Positions 27,444 to 36,351 of a stretch of DNA of 60,042 nt are shown here, in pieces. Source of the stretch: Sphingopyxis sp. (GTDB lineage: Bacteria; Pseudomonadota; Alphaproteobacteria; Sphingomonadales; Sphingomonadaceae); NCBI GenBank assembly GCA_017745175.1, contig JAGHZY010000028.1, positions 1-60,042 on the forward strand, given 5' to 3'. Numbering within the stretch: the first letter of the stretch is position 1; the number at the start of each line of letters is the position of its first letter. The position numbers and the translations under genes were made by a program. Under the pieces are notes generated by a model that was not told the origin of the DNA, ran no database searches, and saw only the letters and a list, made by a program, of their open reading frames with translations.

Positions 27444-30400
27444 CTATCCTCCTGACCGGCGCGCTGCGCCCAGCAATGTTTCGGCGAGACGCAATTCCCC
27501 GTGCATCCCGGCGGCGGCAGCGCGAAGCATCGCACGCCGGGCTGCGCCCCCGGCCCCCGATATGCCCATATTCGCCGCCGCCAGCGCGTCGATCGTGGCG
27601 AGCCGGGGACGAGCGTGCGGGAAGATATAGGCGAAGCGCCGCAACGCTGGCCGATAGCGGGCAAACAGCCGCTTGGCCCGGGCCTCATGGCCGGCCTCCG
27701 GCCCGAGCAGTATCGCCGCGACCAGCGGCGCGGCGGCAAAACCCTCAAGCGACGAGAAATTGGTCGGCGGCGTTGCGAGGGACAGCTCGCCGGCCTTCCC
27801 GGCCATGTCGAGCGCGGTGTCCGGATCGCCCGTGCTACAGGCGATACGGGCCTCGATGCCCGCGACAATATGATCGGAAAGCACATCCCCGAGGCCGGCC
27901 AGCTGTGCCTTGGCGACGTCGAGACCCGTCGCTGCCGCACCAAGATCGCCGTCGCCGAGATGGAGCAGGCTCAGCATATAGGACGCCCAGCCAGCGTGCA
28001 GCCGATTGTCACGCTCCTCGGCCACGGTCATCAGTTCCTGAAAACGTTCGCGCGCCGCCGCAAAATCGCCCTGGAATATCGCGCTGTGCCCCTGCGCCGT
28101 AACGACAACCTCGCGTAGTTGTCGTTCGGCCGGCCAATCCGCGAGGCACGCCATGCTCCGGGCCAGGTGCGCGTCACACGCCGGCCAGCGACAGAAAATC
28201 ATCGCCAATATCCCTTCGGTCGCACGAACATAGGCTTCCGGCCGGGCATCGCGGCTCGCCACCGCCAGCCGATGCGCCCGGCCGAAAAGCGCCGCGGGCA
28301 GGGCCGGGATCCGCGCGAGGCCGGCGACATAGGCGATCGTCGAATTGCTGCGGCAATGTTCGAGGGTTCGCGAGGCATGAAGTCCGCCATAGCGCGTTGC
28401 CATCGCGCCGCCGCGCAGCACATCGCCCAGCCGCCCCCGAAAATAACCGGTCTCGGACATGATCCCGCCGGCGCGAACCAGCGCGCCGCGCGCGCGGCGG
28501 GCGCGCCTGAACCGGCGCAGGCGATTCCCGGCGCACGCCGCCGCTTCGCCCGCCTCTCCGGGCTTTCCGGCCGCCCAATAGGCTTCGGCAAGCGAGGCGC
28601 GCCAGATGGATGCATGCAGCCCCTCGGCGAGACCGATGCCTTCGGATGCGGCAAGAGCACGCTCGTACAGATCCGCCGATGCCGCGGCAAATCCGGCTTC
28701 AAGCGCGGCATGGGCGCCGCGCGCATAATAAAGGGCCGCGCGGTGCAGATTTCTCGCCAGTTCCCATTGCTGCGCGATTTCGCTCCAGGTGGCGCCGGCG
28801 TGGCGGCCCGGAACCGCGGCGCGAACGACGGTGCGCACCAGCGCCTCCGCCGCCAGAATCGTTGCGCCCGCCGACATTTCTCCACGCACCGCCACGCGAA
28901 TCAGATCGTGCGCGGGACGAAAGCGCGCCGCCGCGCCATCCACGGCTTCGATCAGGCCGTCGGCTGCCAGCCTTTCGATCGCGGCCGCCGCCGATGCCGT
29001 CTGTCCAAGCCGGGTCAGGATCGTATCGACGCGGTCGACCGGGATATCATCGGTCGCCACCGCGATTACGCGCAGTACGAGCCGGTCGATCCGCGGCAGC
29101 GTATCGACGCGGCGCCGAAGGAGGCGCGCAACCGTATCGGCGCCCCCGTCGTGCCCTTGCGATGCCCAGGCTGCGGCCACCGTCGTGGCGAAGGGGTTTC
29201 CGGCAGCGATGTTGACGACGTGCCTGACCTCGGCCTGCGTGAGCTTGGGTTCGTGGCACAGCGCGAGCCGAGCGACCGCGTCGGGATCGATCGGCCCGAG
29301 CCGGATCGTCCCGATCGCTCCGTCCGGCGGCAGATTCGCATTTTCGGCGCCGCTCTCGGCCCGCATTGTCAGCAGGATTCGCAGCGCAAACGCCGATTGC
29401 GCCCATCTCCGGAACAGCGCCGCCGAATAGCTGTCGGCGAGGTGAAAGTCATCGACGGCGACCAGGATCGACCGGTCGCGCGTCAGCGCCCCCATCAGTT
29501 CAAAGGCGATCTTCCCGATCCGCCCGGCGCGATCCGCGCGATCCCCCTCGACATGGGCGGGCAACGCGGGCGAATTATCGTCAATGAGCCAGAGCCAATC
29601 GGCCTCCGGCCAAGCCGTCCGCCCGGCGCGCCGGATCGCGCTCCGAACAAAGGCTCTTCTTTCCTCGATCGCGGCTCCGGCGGCATCGCGGGTCAGCGCC
29701 GCCATCAATTCACGAACAAGTCCGAATGGTTGAAAACGGCGCCGCATATTGCATTCGAGCCAGTAGGAGGGCGTCTGCGCGTCGTGCATTGCGTCCCAGA
29801 CTGCGCGGGCAAGCCGGGTTTTCCCGATCCCCGCCTCCCCTACGAGCGCAAGGCCGCTTGCCCCCTCCCGATATCGGGCCAAGGCTTCGCCAAGCTCCTC
29901 ATCCCGCCCGACGAGCGGGTGCGCGACGGGAGACGCCGCCCGCTCGCGCGACAATCCCCGCACCTGCCGGATGTCGATCGAACCACGATCGAGCGAAGCG
30001 CAGCTTTTCGCGGCCTGGTTGATCGGATGCCCGTGGACGATCGGGACGCCGCCGAGCTGCCCGCGGAATATGTCGCCGCTGGCGCAGGCGACCGCGCAAT
30101 TCGCCCCGCGCGCGTTCAGCGCGTCGACGAGGGGTTGCACATCGTCGTTGGCCAGCCGCCGTTCGGCGGGGATTGCCAGCCGCAGCATGATCCCCTTTTC
30201 GTCATGGCTCAGTCTTTCGGCACACGCTTCCATCGGACCGCACCAGTCCGTGATCATCGCGAGATAAGCGCGAAGATCGGGTTCGAGCAGTTGAGCCCAG
30301 CTCCCCGCGTCGAAAATCCGGACGAACATGCATTGCCCGGACTGCAGCTTTCCGTCGCAATCGGCGATCCAGTTACGCGCGCCGTCCCGCATTGCGAACC

Positions 30401-30860
30401 GCGAAGCCTGCTTGCCGCGCGGCGCGACAGCCAGCGCGCGGTGCAGCCGGTCGATCGGATCGCCCCAGTGAAGCACGCGTTGTCCGGGAACCAGACTCCC
30501 GAGGTCGGCGCGGCGGACCGTTCCCGAGGTGGCAGCCGATCGGATCGCGAGGCCCGACGCCTCGAAATGGAGACGCTCGGCATCCGGCAATGCGCTTGTC
30601 ATCGCCCGCGCTTCGTCCGGACCGCGGGGACGGCCCATAAACAAAAGTCCGTCGCCGCTGCTGTCGAACTGCTCGAGCCCCGCTGCCGCCAGCCGCTCGA
30701 CCACCACCCGGCTCCCGCGGGCCAGCGCGGCCGCGGCAATTTCCCCGGCCTCGCGGCCATGGCGCTCGCCGATCTGTTCGACGGCGATCGAGAAGCCATT
30801 GATGTCGTAGCCGGCGACCAGCACATCGTCACCGCCGAACGGGGGCGAGAGCGACGCCAT
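27444..30860 (-). CDS. Soluble-adenylyl-cyclase-like protein: two cyclase domains, NTPase, TPR-like tail (1138 aa)
   Basis: Large cytoplasmic protein with the layout of soluble adenylyl cyclase. Cyclase domain 1 (about residues 12-150) keeps both metal-binding aspartates: Asp19 in YDINGFS and Asp70 in SSGDG. Cyclase domain 2 (about 175-300) has DEKG with Lys222 where the adenine-binding lysine is expected, and GHPINQAAK with Asn281; the transition-state arginine position is Lys285. A STAND/AAA NTPase follows (HPLVGRDEEL, Walker A GEAGIGKT at 341-348, Walker B ILVAVDDFH), then a long helical, TPR-like C-terminal region. In the mammalian enzyme one active site forms between the two domains, so activity here is possible but unproven. 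The gene begins three bases after the oxidoreductase stop, in the same operon. Confidence 0.82.
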   Translation of the reverse strand: MASLSPPFGGDDVLVAGYDINGFSIAVEQIGERHGREAGEIAAAALARGSRVVVERLAAAGLEQFDSSGDGLLFMGRPRGPDEARAMTSALPDAERLHFEASGLAIRSAATSGTVRRADLGSLVPGQRVLHWGDPIDRLHRALAVAPRGKQASRFAMRDGARNWIADCDGKLQSGQCMFVRIFDAGSWAQLLEPDLRAYLAMITDWCGPMEACAERLSHDEKGIMLRLAIPAERRLANDDVQPLVDALNARGANCAVACASGDIFRGQLGGVPIVHGHPINQAAKSCASLDRGSIDIRQVRGLSRERAASPVAHPLVGRDEELGEALARYREGASGLALVGEAGIGKTRLARAVWDAMHDAQTPSYWLECNMRRRFQPFGLVRELMAALTRDAAGAAIEERRAFVRSAIRRAGRTAWPEADWLWLIDDNSPALPAHVEGDRADRAGRIGKIAFELMGALTRDRSILVAVDDFHLADSYSAALFRRWAQSAFALRILLTMRAESGAENANLPPDGAIGTIRLGPIDPDAVARLALCHEPKLTQAEVRHVVNIAAGNPFATTVAAAWASQGHDGGADTVARLLRRRVDTLPRIDRLVLRVIAVATDDIPVDRVDTILTRLGQTASAAAAIERLAADGLIEAVDGAAARFRPAHDLIRVAVRGEMSAGATILAAEALVRTVVRAAVPGRHAGATWSEIAQQWELARNLHRAALYYARGAHAALEAGFAAASADLYERALAASEGIGLAEGLHASIWRASLAEAYWAAGKPGEAGEAAACAGNRLRRFRRARRARGALVRAGGIMSETGYFRGRLGDVLRGGAMATRYGGLHASRTLEHCRSNSTIAYVAGLARIPALPAALFGRAHRLAVASRDARPEAYVRATEGILAMIFCRWPACDAHLARSMACLADWPAERQLREVVVTAQGHSAIFQGDFAAARERFQELMTVAEERDNRLHAGWASYMLSLLHLGDGDLGAAATGLDVAKAQLAGLGDVLSDHIVAGIEARIACSTGDPDTALDMAGKAGELSLATPPTNFSSLEGFAAAPLVAAILLGPEAGHEARAKRLFARYRPALRRFAYIFPHARPRLATIDALAAANMGISGAGGAARRAMLRAAAAGMHGELRLAETLLGAARRSGG

Positions 30861-30863
30861 CCG

Positions 30864-32930
30864 TCAGTTCCTGTCGGTTTCGCCGTAGATGAAGCGGGGA
30901 TGCCCGCAGATCGCGCGCGAACAGACGCGCGCCGACATGATCGCGCTTTCGACGGCGCCGCAATCGAAATTGTGCCGCGTCCAGTCTCCCGCGAGAAACA
31001 GATTGGCAAAACCGCTCCCGTCGGGGGCAAGACGCGCCGCCGTGGATCCCGCCGGCGAGGTGACATAGAGCTTGGCGGGATCGGAGTTGATAAGCGTCAA
31101 TCGCTCGCGTTCGGGCTTGAAATCATCCCCCGTGTCGCGCAGCCCCGGAAAAATTTCGGCGAGATGCGCGTCCATCCACGCGCCGACAAGGCTCGCAGCC
31201 CTTTCGCGCTCGTCCTCGGGTGACGCATCGTCGGCGACGCCGTTCGCGAGCGGCACCGCACCGCAAAAATAGGAAAGGCTGGACGGGCGTCGTCCATCGG
31301 CGTCGGATTCCTCGAACGGCAACAGAAAACTCATGTCGGCCCAGGTGTCGAGAGGCAGTTCGTGCGCGGTCATGAGGCCGCGACCCGACAAGCCTCCGAA
31401 ACTGTCGACCTTCTCCTCCCGCCAGCTTTGTGCCGCGATTGTCGGCGCCGTGCCCGCCGCGTCGAGCATCGTGCGCCACGCCGCATTTTCCTCGGCCAGC
31501 GGACGGGCGATGATGCGAAGCATTCCGGGCGGAATGGCAAGGATGCAGAGATCGAAACCGGTCCCATATTCAAGGCGCTTCGAGCCGCTGCCCGGCGGCG
31601 CGGGACCGTGGAAGGACTCAAGGTCGAGGCCGGCGTCGCGCAGCACCTCCCCCTGTTCGAGCTGGTCCCACAAGGGCTCGGTCGGCCAGCTGCGCCGCTC
31701 GGGCGCGCCGGGCGCGGGCCGGTAGCGCAGGATCGGATCATAGGCGTCCTTCGGCCGGGCCTGAAGCTGGAATTCGATCGCGCCGAGGCTGCCATATCCG
31801 TCGGGATGGAGGCTCGTGACCTTGTGAAAGAAATGAAAGCGGACGCCCCGGCGCCGCAACACGTCGTAATAGGGAAGAACGAACACTTCGCCCATGCCGC
31901 CGCGCATGTGGTAAAAGAGGTTGCCGTGCGATGCGAAGAGCATTCTGAAATAGGCGCGAAGCGCCGTACCGGCAGCAAAATCCTTGCAGTCCGGATCGCC
32001 GTCGGTGAAAGCGAACGCATAGCTGTATCCGGCCATGTAGTTGCCGTTGCGCAACACACGCGCGCTCGCGCCATGCAGCGTCAGCCATTCGCGCGCGTCA
32101 TAGCGGTCGATCGCGTGGAAACCCGTCGCGAACACCCGGTCGCGGACCAGTCCGCGCACGATGACCATCGCCAATCCGGCGAGTCCCAGCCAGTCGGCAT
32201 TCTCGACCGGGAGGATCCCGTCATCCTTGTCCGATATCCAGCCCAGCACCTCGCTCGCTGCGTCGAACACCGTTTGCTCGGCCGCCCCGCCGCCGGGGAC
32301 CGGACGCCCCAGGTCTTCGGCCGCGGTTTCCGCGACCTGCAGCGAGCTCGCCAGCGCGGTGAGCTCGATCGCGTCGAACCTCAGCTTGATGAACCCGTCC
32401 TCCGTGGCATCGCCCGAAACGACGCCCTTGCCGAAATCGGGCGCGAGGCCCGCGCTCATCGCCGTGAAGCCGAGCCGCGCCCAGTGCAGAAGGCGGCGGA
32501 TGATCATCGTCGGCGTGATTTCCTCGGGATCGATCCCGGGCTCCCTGTCGTCGCCCGCGATGTCGAAGCGTGTCTCGCGCATCGGCGCGCCCGGTTCGCG
32601 CTGCATGATCGAAAATCTGCCGTACGGAAAAAACGAGTCGGCGAACGGAAGCGGCAGGTCGTCGGCATTGGCGTTCCACGCCTCGTAGAGCGGGCGCAGC
32701 TGCTGGAAGCTGTTATGGTAAAAGCCGCCGAGGATATGCAGCCCATGTTCCTCATTGCGGAAACGATGCGCCGGATTCCGGCCTGACGCGGCCTTGCCGC
32801 CGAGACGCCACCCCATCGCATAGACGTCGATTTCGAACCGCTCCTGCCAGTCGGGCGACTGGGTGATTTCCCATATCGCGCCAAGCGCCCCCGGCCCGCT
32901 GCCCAGAACTGCAATCCTTGTCCGTTCCAT
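30864..32930 (-). CDS. FAD-dependent oxidoreductase, amine-oxidase/desaturase-like (688 aa)
   Basis: Flavoprotein with an N-terminal dinucleotide-binding motif (RIAVLGSGPGALGAIWEI), a second FAD segment (YAMGWRLGGKAASGRN, the GG doublet plus arginine) and a C-terminal FAD region (NLFLAGDWTRHNFDCGAVESAIMSA) in which the GDWT motif matches carotenoid desaturases and amine oxidases. It is longer than most family members because of an insert in the middle. No signal peptide is seen. The ATG at 32930 gives the Rossmann start; a frame extending to 33041 is less likely. It sits in the six-gene operon between an ABC ATPase and the cyclase-like gene. The substrate is unknown; a hydrophobic or lipid-like molecule would fit the family. 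Confidence 0.83.
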   Translation of the reverse strand: MERTRIAVLGSGPGALGAIWEITQSPDWQERFEIDVYAMGWRLGGKAASGRNPAHRFRNEEHGLHILGGFYHNSFQQLRPLYEAWNANADDLPLPFADSFFPYGRFSIMQREPGAPMRETRFDIAGDDREPGIDPEEITPTMIIRRLLHWARLGFTAMSAGLAPDFGKGVVSGDATEDGFIKLRFDAIELTALASSLQVAETAAEDLGRPVPGGGAAEQTVFDAASEVLGWISDKDDGILPVENADWLGLAGLAMVIVRGLVRDRVFATGFHAIDRYDAREWLTLHGASARVLRNGNYMAGYSYAFAFTDGDPDCKDFAAGTALRAYFRMLFASHGNLFYHMRGGMGEVFVLPYYDVLRRRGVRFHFFHKVTSLHPDGYGSLGAIEFQLQARPKDAYDPILRYRPAPGAPERRSWPTEPLWDQLEQGEVLRDAGLDLESFHGPAPPGSGSKRLEYGTGFDLCILAIPPGMLRIIARPLAEENAAWRTMLDAAGTAPTIAAQSWREEKVDSFGGLSGRGLMTAHELPLDTWADMSFLLPFEESDADGRRPSSLSYFCGAVPLANGVADDASPEDERERAASLVGAWMDAHLAEIFPGLRDTGDDFKPERERLTLINSDPAKLYVTSPAGSTAARLAPDGSGFANLFLAGDWTRHNFDCGAVESAIMSARVCSRAICGHPRFIYGETDRN

Positions 32931-33015
32931 GTCCGCCCCCGTCGCACAATGAGTAGTTGATTTTCCGCCCGTAGCAATGGCCCCCGCCCGTAAGCCCTGC
33001 CCCCACTGTCTCCTT

Positions 33016-33672
33016 TCACGGCGGCTGCAGGCGCAGGACATTATCGGCCATCGCGAGCATGGGCAGATCTTCCGAGACGCAGATCACAACCGCGTGGCGG
33101 TCGTGGGCATAGGTACGAAGCAGCCTCGCAATCGCGGTGGCGGCCGCGTCACCGAGCGCCGCCGTCGGCTCGTCGGCGAGCACGATCGCCGGCTCGCGGC
33201 AAAGCGCCAGCACCACGGCGATTTGCCTGATGTCGCTTTCCGTCAGCTCCGCCGGCAACCGGTCGAGCCCGCTGCCGAGATCCAGCGCCGCGATCATCGC
33301 CTCTCCGCGACGGGCGGCGTCCGCCCTCCCCTGCACGGCCGCGGCGAGCTTGATATTCTCCCTTATGGTCAGGAGCGGAACCAGAGCGCTCGCGGGTCCG
33401 ATCGTCGCGATATTGTGCTTCCGCCAATCCTGCGCTTCGATCGGGTCAAGCGTCGACAATTTCCGCGCCCCCCAATAGATGTCGCCCTGCGCCGCAGCCG
33501 CGGTCAGCGACAGGATCGCGAGGAGGCTGGTCTTGCCCGACCCCGCAGGCCCGCCGATCACATGGAGCATCCCGGCCGGAAGGCTGGCGGTCAGCGGCGC
33601 AAGCGTGCGCTTCTCGCCCCCCGCTTCCGCAACGGTCTGGCTCACGCCCCTGAGCCGGAGACAGGAAATCAT
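33016..33672 (-). CDS. ABC-type ATPase with abnormal signature motif (218 aa)
   Basis: LolD/MacB-size ABC ATPase subunit. Walker A GGPAGSGKTS and Walker B AIVLADEPTAALGD are intact and a Q-loop-like region follows at about residue 90. The signature motif, normally LSGGQ, reads LTESDIRQ, so ATP sandwich formation may be altered. No permease gene is adjacent on either side, so it must use a partner encoded elsewhere or act without one. It lies 50 bases downstream of the beta-barrel-like gene and 85 bases before the oxidoreductase gene. Confidence 0.85.
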   Translation of the reverse strand: MISCLRLRGVSQTVAEAGGEKRTLAPLTASLPAGMLHVIGGPAGSGKTSLLAILSLTAAAAQGDIYWGARKLSTLDPIEAQDWRKHNIATIGPASALVPLLTIRENIKLAAAVQGRADAARRGEAMIAALDLGSGLDRLPAELTESDIRQIAVVLALCREPAIVLADEPTAALGDAAATAIARLLRTYAHDRHAVVICVSEDLPMLAMADNVLRLQPP

Positions 33673-33722
33673 CGCCGCCTCTCCACCGGACGATATCGAC
33701 GGAGACGCCGGGACCGCACGGA

Positions 33723-34988
33723 TCAGTCGCGACTGTTGTAGTAGGAGGTGATTGCCGAGGCCTTGGTCGGCGGCGTGAAGGTGATGCCGATGAGCGCCTT
33801 GGTATCCGGCTCAACGCCCTTCCCCGTCACGCGACCGAGCGACGCGGTGGCCCAGATGCCATTGCCGATGCGGAAATTGGCGCTGCCGAGGAATCGCCAA
33901 TAGTTGCGGTCCTCTTCGTCGGGGAGAACCGCATTCTGGCGGTTCCAGCCCGCCTGCAGACTCCAGCGCAGGCGCTCGATCCGCTTGGGATCGTCCGACG
34001 GCACCGACTCGATTCCGCCCACCAGCGACAGCGCGTTACGCTTGCCCTGCGGCAGGAACGCGTCGTCGTAGAGCGTTTCCCTGAGCGTGTAGCGAACATG
34101 CGCCAGCGCGCGCGCGCGCAGCACGCCGAGCGGCCCTTCCTCCTGCCGCTTCGCCGAGCGTCCCAGAATGCCCGTTGCGAAAGTGGCCCAGAATATCGTT
34201 CCCGAGGATTCGAGGTTGCGGAGCTTGCCCGGATCGCCGGACAAGCGGAAGCCGACGCCCGCGTCGAGCGAGGGGCGGCCGACCATGCGCTTGGCCTGCT
34301 GCGTAACGCATTCGGCGTACGCCTTGCTGATCGCTGCCTCCTTCGACTTTGCAAACTCGCCATATGTGCGCTCGGCAAAAGCGAGCTGGTCGCCGATCGG
34401 AACCTTCCCGGCCTCGATGGCGTCGGCAACGGCGTTCGTCGCTTCCTTGAAGTAACTGCCGACCGGACCGCCGACGATGCAGGTATCGAAATCGGCGTCA
34501 TAGAGCCGGTCCTGCGCGTCGAGCAGCTTTGCGCCGACCGACGCGACGAACGACGAAGGTTTCCCGGTACCCTTGTCGCCCTCGCTCACGGCAAGGCCAA
34601 TCTTGGTCCGCGCCGCGATCCGTCCCAATGCCGACTGGCGACGATAATCCCAGAGGCTCGTCGGCGCTGTCGAGAGGAGCCAGTATGGCGAAAAGTCGAT
34701 CGCGACCGCGGGCGATGCATCGCCAGAGCCGATCCCGCTCAGAAGATTCACACCGAATTTCCGCAGCGAGTCCACCCGCGTGATCTGGTCGTTCGTCACC
34801 CCGATCAGCGGCAGGACGGGCGAGTTCGGCGAATCATAGGAAAATTCGAACAGCGAATCGTCGAGCGCGGCGTCCTCGAACACCGTCACGATGTGCTCGG
34901 CATCGGCGGGTGCCTCTTGCGCATGAACAGGCACGAGACCGAAGGCAAACGCCGCGATCGGCAGGCCCGACAGGTGGAATCGACGCAT
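33723..34988 (-). CDS. Exported, probably outer-membrane beta-barrel-like protein of unknown function (421 aa)
   Basis: Not recognised. The signal peptide is clear (IAAFAFGLVPVHAQE, cleavage near residue 23). The mature protein alternates hydrophobic and polar residues in several stretches, such as SLDAGVGFRLSG, WRFLGSANFRIGNGIWATASLG and ALIGITFTPP, which resemble barrel strands. A central helical segment is also present (about residues 165-225). It does not end in an aromatic residue, so a classical BAM signal is absent. The ATG at 34988 is the only good start at the signal peptide. It begins 11 bases after the preceding 145-aa gene, with which it is likely co-transcribed. Confidence 0.7.
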   Translation of the reverse strand: MRRFHLSGLPIAAFAFGLVPVHAQEAPADAEHIVTVFEDAALDDSLFEFSYDSPNSPVLPLIGVTNDQITRVDSLRKFGVNLLSGIGSGDASPAVAIDFSPYWLLSTAPTSLWDYRRQSALGRIAARTKIGLAVSEGDKGTGKPSSFVASVGAKLLDAQDRLYDADFDTCIVGGPVGSYFKEATNAVADAIEAGKVPIGDQLAFAERTYGEFAKSKEAAISKAYAECVTQQAKRMVGRPSLDAGVGFRLSGDPGKLRNLESSGTIFWATFATGILGRSAKRQEEGPLGVLRARALAHVRYTLRETLYDDAFLPQGKRNALSLVGGIESVPSDDPKRIERLRWSLQAGWNRQNAVLPDEEDRNYWRFLGSANFRIGNGIWATASLGRVTGKGVEPDTKALIGITFTPPTKASAITSYYNSRD

Positions 34989-34999
34989 GATGCCCCCCC

Positions 35000-35437
35000 C
35001 TATGAAAAACTGATGATGTCGAAGCCCATCGCGACGGACTTTCCGGCGGCGAACTGGCGCAGCGCCGTCCGGACGAAACCGTCGGCGTCGAGCGTCAGCG
35101 CGGCACCCTGGTCGTCGAAGGCCGGCAGGATGGTGCCGCCGCGGGTCACGCGCATGCCCCAACCCCAGTTGTTGCTCGGGGCGCCCGGCGATTTTGCCGC
35201 ACCGCAGGCAAAAAGCAGCGACGGAGGATTGTCCGACGTCGGAGCGCCGCGCAGCGTCGCAACCTCGTGGGCGGTGAGCGGGCGAACCCAATGGGGCCCC
35301 GTATTCGTGAAGGGAAGATCGATATCGGGGCCGGGCATCATCAGCCTGAGCAGCGGGCTCATGACGAACGGCGTGAGCGACTTCACATGCACTTCGACGG
35401 CACCTGCGCCGGTTTTCCAGACTTTGTAACGCGACAT
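35000..35437 (-). CDS. Hypothetical protein, first gene of the unknown operon (145 aa)
   Basis: No family recognised. A soluble protein of mixed composition with no signal peptide or membrane segment. Notable stretches are LMMPGPDIDLPFTNTGPHWV, SNNWGWGMRV and ILPAFDDQGAALTLDADGFV. The ATG at 35437 has GAGGAGG upstream, a strong ribosome site, and is the first start codon of the leftward operon opposite the CRP-like regulator gene. Its position suggests that it belongs to the same pathway as the five genes behind it. Confidence 0.72.
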   Translation of the reverse strand: MSRYKVWKTGAGAVEVHVKSLTPFVMSPLLRLMMPGPDIDLPFTNTGPHWVRPLTAHEVATLRGAPTSDNPPSLLFACGAAKSPGAPSNNWGWGMRVTRGGTILPAFDDQGAALTLDADGFVRTALRQFAAGKSVAMGFDIISFS

Positions 35438-35515
35438 CCCGACCTCCTCTTCCCCTGATCGGAAAAGTCTGGACCCGGACGCCGGGGACGTCGGTCGCGC
35501 ACGACACAGCATTCT

Positions 35516-35531
35516 TGTGATTTTTGGTACA
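35516..35531. promoter_or_regulatory. Candidate CRP-like binding site in the divergent region
   Basis: TGTGA-N6-GTACA: a perfect left half-site and a 3-of-5 right half-site of the CRP consensus TGTGA-N6-TCACA. It lies 28 bases before the regulator start codon and 79 bases before the operon start codon. Confidence 0.3.
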
Positions 35532-35558
35532 TTCGCGCACTGTGGCGCCGGGGGGACA

Positions 35559-36251
35559 ATGCAGCAGGCCAGCGCTCCAATACCAATGTCGGAGACGGTC
35601 GTTCCGGACGACATCCGCGACATTTTCCTTTCGCATTCGCGGCCGGTCCGCGCGCGCAAGGGGCATATGCTGATCGCGGCGGGGCTGGACGCCACCGATG
35701 TGTTTCTGGTGATCGAGGGCCGGGTGCAGGTGACGCTGATGTCGCCGCAGGGCCGCGAAACGATCATCCGCGAGATCGGGCCCGGGCAGCTGTTCGGCGA
35801 ACTGGCGGCCATCGACGGCGAGGCCCGCTCGGCCAATGTTACCGCGACGGAACCCACCCGGCTCGCGGTGATGGGCGGCGGCGTGTTTATGGACCTGATC
35901 GGATCGGGGGGAATCCTAGCGCCGTGGATCGCCCGTCATCTGACGACACAGGTCCGCTTCCTGACCGCGCGCGTCTACGAACTTGCGACTATGTCGGTTG
36001 GAAGCCGGCTGCAGTGCGAGCTCATGCGCCTGTGCATCGAGCATGGCATCGAGAATGACCAGGCCATCGTCAACAATGCGCCGACCCATGCCGACCTTGC
36101 GGCGCGGATCGGCACGAACCGCGAGTCGGTTACCCGCGAACTCGGCCTGCTTGCGGAAGATGCGATCATCTACCAGTCGGGCCGCCGTCTCCATATCCTC
36201 TCGGTCGACAAGCTGGGTGCGCTTGTGCGCAGGCTCTCGGCACACAGCTGA
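35559..36251 (+). CDS. CRP/FNR-family transcription regulator, probably cNMP-binding (230 aa)
   Basis: Cyclic-nucleotide-binding domain at about residues 20-130 and a helix-turn-helix at about 170-205. The phosphate-binding cassette FGELAAIDGEARSANVTA keeps Gly80, Glu81, Leu82, Arg90 and Ser91, the residues that bind cAMP in CRP. There are no N-terminal cysteines of the FNR type. The recognition helix TNRESVTREL has Arg188, Glu189 and Arg193, the residues that read TGTGA in CRP. The ATG at 35559 follows a GGGGGA stretch; ATG 35586 is an alternative. It is divergent from the six-gene operon that includes the cyclase-like gene, so it is the natural candidate for its regulator. Confidence 0.88.
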   Translation: MQQASAPIPMSETVVPDDIRDIFLSHSRPVRARKGHMLIAAGLDATDVFLVIEGRVQVTLMSPQGRETIIREIGPGQLFGELAAIDGEARSANVTATEPTRLAVMGGGVFMDLIGSGGILAPWIARHLTTQVRFLTARVYELATMSVGSRLQCELMRLCIEHGIENDQAIVNNAPTHADLAARIGTNRESVTRELGLLAEDAIIYQSGRRLHILSVDKLGALVRRLSAHS

Positions 36252-36351
36252 GCCGGCCGTTGACGGACGCGGCGTTCGTCAACAGGACGGGGCCGCCGGG
36301 CTGCAGAATGCGAACCGGCCTTCGGGATTTCGCAGAAAGGGAAGATCGCCT

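Noticed and set aside
28119..31223. 1034-codon open frame on the plus strand
   Set aside because: Antisense to the cyclase-like gene, with shadow-type composition; the minus-strand frame shows clear domains.
35507..35519. CACA-N-TGTG palindrome as a CRP site
   Set aside because: The half-sites are in the inverted order relative to TGTGA-N6-TCACA; the overlapping TGTGA-N6-GTACA is the better candidate.
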